From Rhizophagus clarus (taxonomy: Eukaryota; Glomeromycota; Glomeromycetes; Glomerales; Glomeraceae): a stretch of 64,000 nucleotides of DNA. The notes below the pieces were generated by a model. That model saw only the letters and a list, made by a program, of their open reading frames with translations. It was not told the origin of the DNA and did not search any database. Location of the stretch: assembly GCA_015698045.1 (NCBI GenBank), contig BLAL01000178.1, positions 186,001-250,000 on the forward strand, read 5' to 3'. The translations under genes were made by a program, and so were the position numbers. Positions 1 through 12,523 of the stretch are shown here, piece by piece. Position 1 is the first letter of the stretch; each line of letters starts with the position of its first letter.

Positions 1-529
1 TACTTTGAATAATTTTGTTTACTACTTTAAAAAAATAATTTTGTTTACTACTTAAAAAAAAATAATTTTGTTTTACTACTTAAAAAATAATAAAATATCG
101 TTTTCTATATACATGTTAAAATTTGTCGTGTTAATAATAATGATTTTTACCGAGAATAATAAATAAAACCATCGATCCGCAGTAATTACTCTCCTCAATG
201 GACTCATTTTTTAAAAAGGTTTTTTTTTTTTTTTTTTTATTATTGCGTAATTATTAAGTATGCAAATAATGCATAGAATGCAAAAAAAGGGTATTCATAA
301 TAATTCATCAATAAATAGATGTGATTTTAAAAATTTTTTTTAAAACTTGCAGTTAAAAAATCTTTTTATTTTATTTTTTTTTTTTTAAAAAAAAAAAAGA
401 AAATATACATTGCACAAAATTAAACATTATTTTTATCTGAATTTTTAGTATTGTCAATCTTTTTTTTTTTAAATAAAATCGTATCACTCGCTTGTTGATT
501 GGATCATGAAGAGAAAGGAAAAAAAAAAA
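1..529. other. A+T-rich sequence without a gene
   Basis: Homopolymer-rich sequence with three short imperfect repeats of an AATTTTGTTTACTACTT motif in the first 90 bases. No open frame or splice-consistent exon was seen on either strand. Confidence 0.6.
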
Positions 530-795
530 TTACTTTTTAAAATAATATTATTGTCAGTTATCTTTTCTTTTAATACTTTTTAAAATAATATATTATTGTC
601 AGTTATCTTTTCTTTTAATACTTTTTAAAATAATATATTATTGTCAGTTATCTTTTCTTTTAATACTTTTTAAAATAATATATTATTGTCAGTTATCTTT
701 TCTTTTATTTTTTAAAATAATGTATTATTGTCATTTATCTTTTCTTTTATTTTTTAAAATAATGTATTATTGTCAGTTATCTTTTCTTTTAATAT
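530..795. repeat. 45 bp tandem repeat, about six copies
   Basis: A unit of about 45 bases with the core TATTATTGTCAGTTATCTTT is repeated head to tail about six times; the last two copies are shortened to about 42 bases. Each unit carries an AATAATATATTATT palindrome. The units are nearly identical, so the expansion is recent. Confidence 0.9.
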
Positions 796-1065
796 CTTTT
801 AAAAAATTTAAAATTGAAAAAAACATAATGATATCCAAAAAAAAATTGCTTTATTGCATCGTATAAATCCTTATATCAAGTTCTTTGGCTGTTAATATCA
901 ACGAGATAAAAATATTTTGTCCATAAAAAAAAAAACTCATTTTTTTTCGTAGATAATCATCACATTTTATTTCCTTAAAAAAAAAAAAAATTTTTTTTTT
1001 TTTTTTCAAAGGAAAAATAATTAATTCGTGATCCGCGTAAAAAGTAGAGAATTTAATTATTAAAA

Positions 1066-1438
1066 ACCGGGGTTAAAGTTATATATAGTAGTATATAATA
1101 GCGCGGAATAGTACTAATTTTTTAAATATAATGTAAAAACTAAAACCATTAATACTATTTGGCTAGCTTTTTACTAAATGTCCAATAAAATTTTCAATCA
1201 TTAGAAATAACTTTTCCTATGAGCCTAAAAGTAAAAACCCATTATTCGCAACGTTAAAAAATAAGGCTTTTTTTTTTCTTTTAAGCTCATACATAAGTGA
1301 GTCATTTTTAGTGCTCAAAAAATTTACCGGACTTTCAATAAAAAGTAAGCCAAATGGTCAATAAACTTGGTTTCATATTATATAGTACTTTGGTTTCCCG
1401 TAACGTCAGATTCCGCACTATTATATAATTAGCCCCGA
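1066..1438. mobile_element. Fold-back (MITE-like) element, about 370 bp
   Basis: The two ends are inverted copies: CCGGGGTTAAAG at 1067 pairs with the complement of AGCCCCGATTTT at 1431, followed on each side by ATATAATAGNGCGGAAT. Pairing continues inward (ATTTGGCT...CTTTTTA near 1158 against its complement near 1340, and ATGAGCCTAAAAG near 1218 against its complement near 1290), so almost the whole unit could fold into one hairpin. There is no coding capacity. The target duplication is not clear. Confidence 0.7.
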
Positions 1439-4400
1439 TTTTCAATATAGTTGTTGGGAACGAATGGTTCTTTTTTTTTTTTCAAAATAGTTATTTTATA
1501 ATTTACTTATTTCAAATCGAGAATTTGTAACTTTATCATCGTATTTAGAAATTTTGTCCATTGACACTTCTACTCAAAAGGAATATATGTTCTTCGTTTG
1601 TCGACAAAGATGCGAATTTGCTTGCAATTATTTTTACTTAAATTACTTTAAAAAATTATTTTTAAGAGCCATGACCTCACTAATTAGACATACCGTGATT
1701 TAAATTCTTAATAAAAATTACGCAGCAAAAAATTCTGATTCATTTAGCAGATCTCCTCGTGATTTACGTGATTGGCCAAAAATGAGATGTGCAAAGATTT
1801 TCTGCAGGTACGTGAGACTCCCTAAAAAACGGACGGATTTTTTTTCTTGAGATACTAACTAAGACGAAAAAGGATAGCTTGTTGGTAATTTTGGACTGAA
1901 TGGTTGATTACCATCTTAGTGTTGTCCTAGAAAAATTTCTTTATATTTATGTAATCATACGCAGAAGTTTATAATCATAATCAGGATGAAACATATTAGT
2001 TTTATTTTTACATACAAAAATATTCATGAATTGCTTGAATTGCTAACCCACGAGAAATTACGTGCGAGTCGCAATTTGTAACCTTTTCGACTTTGAAGAA
2101 ATGAATGCAATTATTAAAAAAGAACTAATGAAGGTAACGACAACTATTAGAATGACTTATTTCAGAAATTCGACGGTGAAGATTTCATGAATAATATCCT
2201 ACGGTATTATATATATATATTGACGGTTGATTGATAATATGCTACGCGTGTTCCGATAATGTAAAACTTCGTTGTGGGGTTTAAACATAGATACCTTCAT
2301 CACTTGACGAAAACGAACCTGAATCTTGTAATTAAATAAATACTTAATAATAATTAGTTACAACATAGTTTCGGCAATATCTCATGATTATTAAATGGCT
2401 TATTTTTTTTGTCCTATCACCATCCTAATCCCATTATCCTAAATCCCAATCTCCAATCTCATGGATTATCCGCCTTAATAGAAAAATGAATAAATAACAA
2501 CGGGTTTGGAGTGAAAGTCCTTGAGATGAGACAGACCTGGGATATATATCCAGTTTATGATGACGTTCAATTGACAAAGAAAGCGTACCCTATTTCATAA
2601 GACCCGATATAAAAATATACTCCCTTAATTCTAGTAACTTAAGCTTAATTCTAGTGTACCCCAGTATCTCCGGGTTTTCTTTATAAGGCTCATGCATACC
2701 GGACGGTAAATGAAAAAAGAAGGTATTGATAAAATTTTAAGAACCATAACATCATTTTTGCGTTGATTAATTGATTTTATATACCTTTTTGATACTAACG
2801 CACATAAAGTAAATTCTTCACGGAATTACGACTCCATTTAGCGAAGTTATGCCGTAATCCTTCTCATAACCGATCTGAAATTCTTTTCTTATCTGTCTAT
2901 TATTTCAGGTCGTGATCTGGAGTATCATTATCGTTTACGTTCACGTATCCAATATTCATGACACGTTGCGATACACTTACTTTGTTTGGTTAAATCGAAA
3001 ATAAAACAAATAAATATAAGAACATTTACCCGAAAGAACACTTTATTGTCCCGAAGATATACTTGAAGGATAAATATTCCGATATGATATTTTTCCCATA
3101 CGTAAAGTTTTGATTTATTAAAATTTGAATGCACGAATTTAGTTACGTTGAATACTTAAATATGGAACCTTATATCAATCACAATATGCAAACATAACAT
3201 TTGATTGATTTATTTGCAAGCCATTATTTATATTACTAACATAATATTGTACGTCCTAATCGTCTCTGAATTGTCGTAATTATCGTTTATTAAAAAACCC
3301 GTATGTTCCTATGATCCTATCTGATATTTATTTCCTAATATAAAAAAAAAAACGATCGAATCATCAAATCACCAAACGCAAAGATCTTGTTCGTCAGAGT
3401 ACAATTTTCTATTAGTAATCTAATGTTGGTTTTACATTGGAAATAAGAAACTTTTTATTTGAAAAAATAAAATGGACATACGTTTATTATGTATAAAAAT
3501 AATGTAAATTTCATTATGCATCAATATCAATATCAATGTTAACTAAAGGGAAATGTTACTTGTCCAAAAATTTATTTACCATTTCTCCTCATAAAAAAAC
3601 AAATTAACATTTATATCACTCGCTTAAAAGAAAATTATTTCAACAAACCTGAAATAAAATTCAGAGTTCTTCCCCACTAATTAAGATCAATTAGAAGAGA
3701 AGATGAGCCCGAGGGTTGCTTTTAATGAAATCCTCAGAGATGATGTCTTTTTAAGCAATCTTTTCGACGTTACTAGATTCATGTTTTGTTATTTCAGAAA
3801 AAAAGAAAAAAAATATATATATATATATATATATATTAAAAATAAAAAAAAAAAAATGGTAATTTTACCTGTTTATAGTAAGTAGCTCGCCGACGAAGAA
3901 AATAATAGTCTTCATACCTACGGGTTAGGAATTCACATCTATAATATACAATTTTTTTTTATTAAAAAATAAGAAAAGTTTAGTTTAATATTTTTAAAGA
4001 ATAATGTAAAGAGGAGAAATGGTAAATCGCAATTATTTGGCGCGAGAAAAAAAAATTTTACTTATATCCCTATGTGATAATTTTTTATAATTAATTTTAC
4101 TTTTTCTGATCAATTAGTCATTCTTATTAAAAAAACTGATTGATTTTGATCACGAAATGTAACCGCTAACTTTATTTAAAAAATTAGCTAATATGAGCGA
4201 GTTACACTTCCTCTCAGGAATGTTAAGCAATAATAAATCTCCCTCTCCCTTGCAATGACGAGATGAAACATTCAGAATATTACTTAATGGCAATGAAATC
4301 TTTCAAAGTTTTGAAAAAAAGAAACTGCTGCAAAAAAAATCTTATCCTGATTAATGGCTTAACTTCTAAAAGTAATAAATGACAGATAAACGGTATTTAT

Positions 4401-6527
4401 CAATATTACTTTATACTAATTCTAATATAATAGAAGAAGTTATCCAAATCTTTTATAAATTAATATATATACAATTTTTTTTTAACCTTCTTATATTTAA
4501 TATCTTATTATTAATGTTTGAGCAATACTTTTAAAATCTAGTAAAATTAGTTTTATTAAAAAAAAAAAATAAAAAATAAAAAAATCTAAAACAGAAAGTT
4601 TTTTCAAATTGCAAAATTAAAGAAAATACATTTATCTAATTAATTTTTAATATTTCTCTTTTAAATTAAAACCCTTTATATTATATTAAATAAAGTAATT
4701 CTAATTATTTTTACTTAGTACATACATGTAAATAAATAATTTTTATTAAATGTTTTACTTAATGATATATAATATTATTGTATATATTAATTTCTATAAT
4801 TAGTCTTATATAATAATATTTATTTTCTTATAAAAAAATAGATGTTGAAAAGCAAACTTTAGCTAATATTTATTATATAATCTCCTGTCATATTAAGTGT
4901 CACTGATGATATATTCTTGCTTATTTTTGCATATAATTGATACCTGAAAAATTATTTACTAATTTTCGAAAATTAGTAAAATAACCAATCATGTTATATT
5001 TAATTAGTGATATACTTCAGAAGGATTATTCATTTAATTATTAATTATAGGTAATCTTTATGGAATTATAAAAAAAATTATGTTTACTTATTATTTTTAT
5101 AAAAAACTAAAACTTATTATCATATCAAAATAATTAAATATTACCAATAATTTTAATTGTATATTTTATAAAAAAAATAAGCATGTGATAAGACTAAAAA
5201 TATAAAGCTTTAAAAAGTATAATTATAAAAATAAATTTTTGGATTTTATTTTTTAAAAGTTTATAAAAAAAATTTAACTATCATAGTATTACCAAATAAA
5301 ATAACTTTTCAAAAATCATATTTATATTATAATTTTGTTAATTTTAATTCAAAAACTAATAATTTAAAATTAAAATAATAAATAATATAAATAGATGAAA
5401 AATAAAAATTTAAATATTGATAATTAAAATAAATATTAAATTTATAAAATAATTTTACATTGTTTATTAAAAAAGTTTTTTAAATATTTCTAAATTATAA
5501 AATATTATTTGATAATATTTACTTAATAATCTATATGTAATTGATAAAATTTACTATATAATAAAATGCAGTACAACATTTATATATAAGCCATATCAAT
5601 TATCTTTTTATATCAAATAAAATGCAATCATATTATTATATAATTGTATAATTTAATATTTACAATATACATTTAAAATTCTAGAAAAAAATTTTTTTAT
5701 AAAAAGTTTTTTTTTTTTACAATTTATAAAGTTTTATATGTAAGAAACAAAAATTTTATAGTATTTTGCTTCTATAATATAAATAATTTTTATCTCTTAA
5801 ACATTTTTTTAATTTTTATAAAATCTTTTTTAGTTATTATCTCTATTAACCATTATATTTTTAATAATACTATATATTATTATATCTTTTTTTTTATAAA
5901 AAATATATTTAATTTATAAAAAATATGAATATAATAAGAATAAATTTATATGTCATTCCTATAACGCATTGCCTCTGAGCAGAATTATGTAATACTGACT
6001 AAAATTAAAACATATAATGTTTAACAGAATGTGAAAAATAAATTTTTTACAACAAAAAAAATTCTGTCTCTGAATATATATGAAAAAATGAAAAAAGTAG
6101 GGATGTGATATTAGTGACAAAATGGAGATAATAATATTGTAAAGGCGATATATAAATTATTTCATATAATAAAATATATATAATAGTTATTTTGAATTTT
6201 TTTTCTAAAAAATAATAAACAAGTTATATAAATATATTACTTCTATCACATGATAAATATTTTCAATTAGCTAATTTTTGATTGGCTAATTTTTTTAGCT
6301 TAAAATTTATTCTTACGTAAAATATAAAAAATTTACTGTTAAAAAAAAATTCTATAGTATGAAACACAATTTTTATGTTACAAAATATTTATATATTTAT
6401 TCTTTCAAAGTTTATTGAATAGAAAAGTAAAATATATTATTTAATACTAAAACTTAAGTTTATTATATTTAAAGCTAAAACTTTTCACATTTTGTCATTA
6501 TTATTAAGTTTCACATCATTATCACTA
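1439..6527. other. Long gene-free stretch, extreme A+T from about 4.3 kb
   Basis: Bases 1439-4300 have ordinary non-coding composition with short AT microsatellites (2206-2221, 3812-3836). Bases 4300-6500 are almost pure A/T with few C or G, as expected for old repeats decayed by C-to-T change. The short open frames here have no coding character. I see nothing further. Confidence 0.55.
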
Positions 6528-6660
6528 CAGTCAACTCCCTTTATAGTCACCTCTGTTATAGTCACATTACCCTATATAGTCACTTTAGTTGAGTGTCCCA
6601 AATTTTCATATATAAAAACTATCGTTTATAGTCACAAACTACCTATAGTCACTATCACAT
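6528..6660 (+). repeat. Left terminal inverted repeat of the 9.2 kb element
   Basis: This terminal segment contains several TATAGTCAC motifs spaced about 20-30 bases apart and is closely matched by 17532-17665. The outermost 23 bases pair with the right end at 15747-15769. The repeated TATAGTCAC motif may be a protein-binding site. Confidence 0.8.
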
Positions 6661-6714
6661 CTTTTTTTAAAAATTTTATATATATGTGATTATAAAAAGA
6701 TATTTATTAAAATA

Positions 6715-7235
6715 TAATTATTCTATGATTTAATGATCAGATTTCAATGAACTTTAGCTTATTAGATTCATCTCATTGAAAGGAATCAGATAGTAATAAT
6801 TTTATAATGATTGGATTAATATTGACCAAGAAATTCGATTTTAAAGATCAAATCAGCATTTTATACATGTAAAATTCGTATAACATTAAATATTTTGACT
6901 GTATTTTAATTACTATGGGTTTTAGTGATCAGAATTTAATGATCTTAAACTCATTAGACTCGTCTCATTGAGAGGAATCCAATGGTAATAATTTTATAAT
7001 GATTGGATTAATATTGACCGAGAAATTCGATTTTAAAGACCAGATTGGCATTTTTTATATGTAAAATTCATGTAACATTAAATATTTTGACTGTATTTTA
7101 ATTATTACAGGTTCTAGTGATCAGATTTTAATGATCTTAGGCTCGTTGAAATCGTCTCATCAAGAGGAATCTAATGGTTATAAATTCATAATAATTGGAA
7201 TAATATTGACAAAATTACTATGATGTGAATATTTA
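6715..7235 (+). repeat. Subterminal direct repeats, three units of about 190 bp
   Basis: Three related units begin near 6721, 6917 and 7107. Each contains a TAGTGATCAG or TTTAATGATC core, a CTCATTGAAAGGAATC-like block and GATTGGATTAATATTGACC. The same three units occur at 17690, 17880 and 18069 in the short derivative, so they belong to the transposable unit. Confidence 0.85.
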
Positions 7236-7413
7236 ATTAAAATTATTACTTTGCTGAAACTTGAAGTTTACAATCGATATTGAATAAATATCATAACGAT
7301 GTCATTACGATATCATTACGATATTTTAACAAAAAATCGAATCGACGTCGTTAAGTTAGTCTTAACTATGTTTATTCGATATTGATTGGTTCGATATCTC
7401 TGCGATCACTATA

Positions 7414-7930
7414 CGACATTTATTTGATATCGTAACTATATCGTAGCGATATCATATTAACATCGAATTAACATTGCCAAAGTATTATAACATTTATTTG
7501 ATATCGTAACTATATCGTAAAGATAACATATTAACATCGAATTAACATTGCCAAAGTATTATAACATTTATTTGATATCATAACTATATCGTAAAGATAA
7601 CATATTAACATCGAATTAACATTGCCAAAGTATTATAACATTTATTTGATATCGTAACTATATCGTAAAGATAACATATTAACATCGAATTAACATTGCC
7701 AAAGTATTATAACATTTATTTGATATCATAACTATATCGTAAAGATAACATATTAACATCGAATTAACATTGCCAAAGTATTATAACATTTATTTGATAT
7801 CGTAACTATATCGTAAAGATAACATATTAACATCGAATTAACATCGCCAAAGTATTATAACATTTATTTGATATCATAACTACATCATAGTAATTTCATA
7901 AATTACATCATAAAAAATGATTTTATATTT
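7414..7930 (+). repeat. 74 bp tandem repeat, about seven copies
   Basis: Units of about 74 bases start near 7414, 7488, 7562, 7636, 7711, 7785 and 7859. Each contains TTTGATATCGTAACTATATC and ATTGCCAAAGTATTATAAC. Neighbouring bases 7270-7410 hold looser GATATC-type copies. The motif resembles the right-hand array at 14.9-15.6 kb. Confidence 0.88.
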
Positions 7931-9104
7931 ATTACATTATAATAATAATTTACATTAATAATAATAATTTACATTAATAATAATAATAAGAAAATAAAGA
8001 AGAAAATAAAGGTGTCCGTTCAACATTAGGTACCGATTCCTAGCAGATCCTTACGCAGTACTCTAGGGTTTTAGTTTTAGTAGCTTTGGTTTTGGTTTTG
8101 GTTTTAGTTTTGGTTTAGTTTTGGTTTTAGTTTTAGTTTTCTCCCTAGAGTTTCTGATCACGCTTTCACCATACAGGTTTACTAACGTCTACTAAGGCGC
8201 ACACCTAACAGAACAACAACACCTGAGAAGTGAAGTAATATTCAATGTGGATAGAGTGGATGGGTCAGATATGATAAATAGTGAAAACAAAATGGAAACG
8301 AAACAAAGGCGAAAAGAAAAAAGAAGACAAGATCAAAAAGAAATGATAAAGAATATTGATGGAAAAGATGAAACGAAAAGAAAGGGAGACGAAGAAAGAG
8401 AAATAAAAGGAAAAAGAAACAAAAACTGAAAGGAGAACGAAAGGGGGGTCACATTTTCCTTTTTCTTTTTTTTCTTTTCATGTGATGAGTGAATACATCT
8501 TATTCCTTTTATTCTATACATAAGTAGGATCCAATCGCTAAGGGTAAATTTAAAAAAATAAAAAATATAAAAAAAACAATTATGATTAATATAATATACT
8601 CTTTATAAAATATATTTAAATTTTAAATTTAATACATAACCTTGGGATAATGGTTAGAGCAGGTAATCTCCGGGATTTTGAGAAAAAATAAAAATGATAA
8701 TATTTTTAACGTTAGCTCTTTAAATTTGGAAGTGTTAATTCTTAAAACCATAATATTATAAAAAAAAATGCTGGCTGCTACGACTGACGCCACCCCGGAC
8801 AAAGTAATTGGCGGCAGAAAATGTCATAAAATATCCAGCCCTATTTCATAACATTTTCCTCCAGGCTAAGCAAATATTACAAAAGAAAGCTCAAATATAT
8901 TCAGCAATTTGAACATAGCATTTGAGAATACATTCTAACTCTCTTAAGTAATACCACAGTCTAACAAAGAAAGACTCAAACTATACCCTATTGTAAAGAA
9001 AGTACATAACCAATCCCTCCTACAGAACCAGTAGACTTTACGAATATGGTAGAGTCCAAAAAAATATGAAAAATATGTGTATATGACATTTTCATACCTG
9101 CTTA
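7931..9104 (+). other. Gene-free interval with a purine tract and possible coding relic
   Basis: Bases 8060-8140 repeat GGTTTTGGTTTTAGTTTT. Bases 8280-8450 are almost pure purine on the plus strand. Bases 8768-9075 are richer in G+C and read as protein-like stretches interrupted by stops in all frames, including an ATG-led run at 8768 and a run after 9025. This could be the remains of a captured gene, but I cannot name it. Confidence 0.4.
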
Positions 9105-9500
9105 ATGGTTTCACTATTTATTTGAAAGTAGTTTTTTTGTCTTATGCGTTTTTTGGCGAACGGTCTTCGTGTTGGTGGCTATATCGAATATAAACCAAAA
9201 TGCCAAAGTATTGTTAATATTGTAAAAGATAAGTAAAGTAAAAGAGAGAAGAAGAAAATACCATAAAGTGTTAAAATATAAGACAAGTATAATATTCGGC
9301 TTCACCATTTATTTAAAAGTAGTTTTTTTGTCTTATACGTTTTTTTGGCGAACGGTCTTTGTGTTGGTGGCTATATCATATATATAAATTAAAATGCCAA
9401 AGTATTGTTAATATTGTAAAAGATAAGTAAAGTAACTTGGATAAAAGAGAAAAGAAGAAAATACCGTAAAGTGTTAAGACAAGTATAATATTTAAGAAGA
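9105..9500 (+). repeat. Direct repeat of about 195 bp, two copies
   Basis: Bases 9107-9297 and 9298-9495 are two copies of one unit that starts TTCACYATTTATTTRAAAGT and contains GGCGAACGGTCTT and ATGCCAAAGTATTG. The copies differ by a few substitutions and small indels. The shared CCAAAGTATT motif also occurs in the 74 bp array. Confidence 0.88.
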
Positions 9501-9685
9501 GAGAAGTTTATTTTTGAAAATAAACAAAACATTACGAATTTTAGCTATTTTAGATCTCACATGCATGTAAACAAATCAATTTTGATTGGTTAATTTTAAT
9601 ATATTACATCATGCATAATGATTAATGTGATTTTATTGGTTAATTTTAAAACTGACACAAATTATATATTTATATAATCAAACAA

Positions 9686-10580
9686 TTATACGGCTGTAAA
9701 ATAAAAATTATTTTTTATCCAAATTCTATTTGTGGTATCATGATTAGGTAGTTGGCACCTTTCTGAATTACAATTATGAATAAAATGTACTTTTTGAAAA
9801 TTATCTATTACAGTAATTGGAAAAATGCGTCTCCATTTATTTCCTGTTGCTTGAAGGCGGTAAAGTGGACATTTTAATACCGAATGTTCAGCTCCAGTAT
9901 CCTCAAACCAATCTACAACAATAAAGGCATAATATTTGTCATTATTACTTTTATGTCGAAAGATACCTTTGATAACTGCATAAGATTCTTCGTGATCTTC
10001 TTCATAAATTGTGATAAAATCACCAAGGTGTAAGTAGACTTTTGAAAGGATACCACTTTCTTCTTCAAATGTATATGATGCCAATTTGTACCAACTAGTT
10101 GAAACATTCATAAGTGCTGCCTCAAATTTCATATCCACATAAGATAAAAACAACTCAGTTTTAAAATTATGCAAAGTTAAGAGAAGTGAATCACGTTCCT
10201 GCTTTAACATTCATTTCATTGATTTCATTATCATCTACTTCCTCCTCTTCGCTATTGTAATCGTTGTCACTTTCTTCTTCCTCTTCAGTATCTGATGAAT
10301 TTATATCATCTTGCGAAAATATCATCTCATCATTGTAGTGTTGAGGATTAATTGAATCATATGCATTATCATCATCATTATTGTCTTGAAAACTTAAATT
10401 ACCATCTTCATAATCATATTGAAAGTCCATGTCTTCGTTATCATTATCAGGTGAATGTACGGGTGAACGTATTGCTACTCTCTCGTCAGATTCTGTTGTC
10501 TCATTAGGATTGCTGTAGGAAAACTGATTTCGAATTCGAATTGGTTTTATTGGTTCGATATGATTAAATCGTCTTCTCAT
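9686..10580 (-). CDS. Acidic protein with BAH-like domain; frame change inside
   Basis: Two minus-strand frames overlap. The first (10580 to 10191, 129 codons) has a basic start (RRRF) and a long Asp/Glu/Ser/Asn-rich stretch. The second (10210 to 9686, 174 codons) contains a BAH-like core with LGDFITIYEED, a variable middle and VVDWFEDTG, then a Cys/His tail (HNCNSERCQLPNHDT) like those I associate with fungal transposon-linked proteins. BAH domains usually mediate contacts with chromatin. The frames would join through a very short 40 base intron (GTAGAT at 10243 to GCAG at 10204), which restores phase 0; otherwise there is a frameshift, or there are two genes. It lies inside the 9.2 kb element. 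The domain call is moderate, and whether the gene is intact is uncertain. Confidence 0.5.
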
Positions 10581-11904
10581 CTTTATAAAAAATTTAAGAT
10601 ATCTTAATTTAGAATTTTATGATTCAATTAAAGCTTTAAATTATAAATACCTTTATATTATCAGCGTGTCGACAAAAAAAAAAAACCCAAAAAAAAAAGC
10701 AAAATAGTTGATCAATTCGGTTAAAATCAATGCCGATTTTGTTACATATCTGTACCAGGTCACTAGCCAATTATTTACGGTATTCTCAAAACGGAGTAAA
10801 TTAAGTTCGAATTAAGTTCTAATTATCGGTATATATTGATGTTCCGATGCCGATATTGATGTACAATTTTTTTAACTATAATGTAGTATACAAATCGGCA
10901 AAGAATTTTTATGTGGTAAGGTAGCGGTGAGAAGAATTTCTTTTTAAAAAAAAAATTTTATGTGATCATATTCTTTTTTTTTTAACAATTCATTTAAGAC
11001 CACCGATTGTCTTCTTATCTGTATTCACAATTTCACACATGGGATTATATAAGGAAATTAAGAATTACTTTTATCGATTTGTATACAGTTAGTGAGTTGA
11101 TTTATAATAAAAAAAAAATATATTTTTTTATTGATATAAAATATTTTCTATTGCTGATATACTTGTGGCCAACCTTATTAAAAATAATATTTCTTTTTTA
11201 TAAATTGTACCTAAAATCTGAATTTATTGACTTGAATAATTTTTCTAAATCTGAAGAACGTAACGAGTATTCAAATCACATGATATATTCGACTCACGTC
11301 CAATAATATTTGAATATCTAACAAATATTCAATCTTACTTTGTTAAACTTGATGATAACTAAATTACCACAATAAAAAATTATTTTTTTATTTGCTATGC
11401 AAAATTAGCATACCTATTCTTTGAATCTTCCTCCTTATTGCTCATTGTTATAGAACTTCGAATAGCAATCGTCAATTAGCAAAGATAACTATAATGAAAC
11501 AAACACTTTAACCCTGTTTTTTGTAATAATGTAATAAAATATCTATACGCAAATGATATGCAGGATCTATGATTACATTAAGATCATAAAAATTTGGGTA
11601 AAATTTTTATGAATTATTATAAGGTCCAAGAAAATTATATTTTTAAGACATGCTTTGAATAAATTAACAAATGGTGTAATCAAAAAAATATGCGTAATAT
11701 ATGTAGGATCTAAAGATGATTACATTAAGATCTATGCAGAATCGTAATATGGAGTTCAAGAAATAATAATAAAATTTATTATAAATATGGAGCCTGTTCG
11801 CCATTTCACTCATTTTAAAATACTTTCTTTCTCTAATTAAATCAATTACTCTCAATTACTCGATTTTATAATATTTTTTTTTTTATTCATAATAATATTA
11901 AAGA
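10581..11904 (+). other. Intergenic space with direct repeats before the SANT gene
   Basis: No convincing gene. Bases 11555-11640 and 11690-11785 are diverged direct copies containing AGGATCT, GATTACATTAAGATC and a short AAGAAA/CCAAGAAA tail. They end about 120 bases upstream of the SANT-gene start codon and could be promoter elements. The 99-codon frame at 11007 has low-complexity composition and is probably not real. Confidence 0.5.
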
Positions 11905-12523
11905 ATGGCACAATTAAATACCGGGGTTTTACAGTGGCCAAACGACGCTACTCTCTCGTTAATTCAGTATCGTCGATTGTATCAACGATTTTTTTGTACT
12001 ACTGCCATTCACGATCAAAAGGTGATTTGGAACCATATATCGCAAAACATAAATAATGATCACCAAAACTTCGCGCCAACAAAAAGACAGTGCAGGAATA
12101 AATGGAATGCACTAAAAAGTGGGTATGAAAATTTGAAAAGGTTATTGAGTAGAAATCCGGAAGGATTTCCTACCCACACACCAACTCTTCATGATGAACG
12201 TTTTCATGATGAGTTGTCAGATGAATTCTGGCTTGCTGAAAGTAACAATTTATTATTTAATTGATTTTTTTTATTTAATTTATCACATTTATAATTAACT
12301 AATTGTTTTATTTTAAGCACCGGTCCGCGCCGCGAGAAGAAATAGGGTAGATCGTAGGAGATATGAGTATCGAGAGCGCAGGCGCTCTCGATCTCATCAC
12401 CGTCACGAGCGCGGGCGCTCTCGATCTCATCACCGTCACGAGCGCAGGCGCTCTCGATCTCATCACCGCCACGAGCGCAGGCGCTCTTATTCTCCTTACC
12501 CCCGTCATCGACACCGTCATTAA
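11905..12523 (+). CDS. Myb/SANT-like (trihelix/MADF-type) protein with RS-repeat tail
   Basis: Two exons, 11905-12241 and 12318-12523, give 180 residues. The donor GTAACA follows GAA-A and the acceptor TTTTAAG precedes CA, so the codon ACA is rebuilt and the frame stays open to TAA at 12521. Residues 8-110 form a DNA-binding fold of Myb/SANT or MADF type with three spaced tryptophans (LQWPND, VIWNHIS, NKWNALK). Exon 2 encodes an Arg/Ser/His tail built from three 33 bp repeats (ERRRSRSHHRH and variants). RS tails are known from splicing factors and nuclear-speckle proteins, so nuclear action is likely; the target is unknown. Exon 2 is far richer in G+C than its surroundings. The gene sits inside the 9.2 kb element. 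Confidence 0.72.
12363..12490 (+). repeat. 33 bp coding repeat of the RS tail
   Basis: Three copies, plus a partial one, of a GC-rich 33 base unit (core GGCGCTCTCGATCTCATCAC) follow head to tail without breaking frame, adding 11 residues each. The copies differ at only a few positions, which suggests recent expansion. Confidence 0.9.

Noticed and set aside
8247..8521. Lys/Glu-rich frame on the plus strand and Phe/Ser-rich frame on the minus strand
   Set aside because: Both derive from a short polypurine tract.
8640..8690. TGGTTAGAGCAGG words resembling a tRNA D-arm
   Set aside because: No matching acceptor stem, anticodon arm or T-arm follows, and the sequence becomes A-rich at once. It could at most be a distant tRNA-derived fragment.
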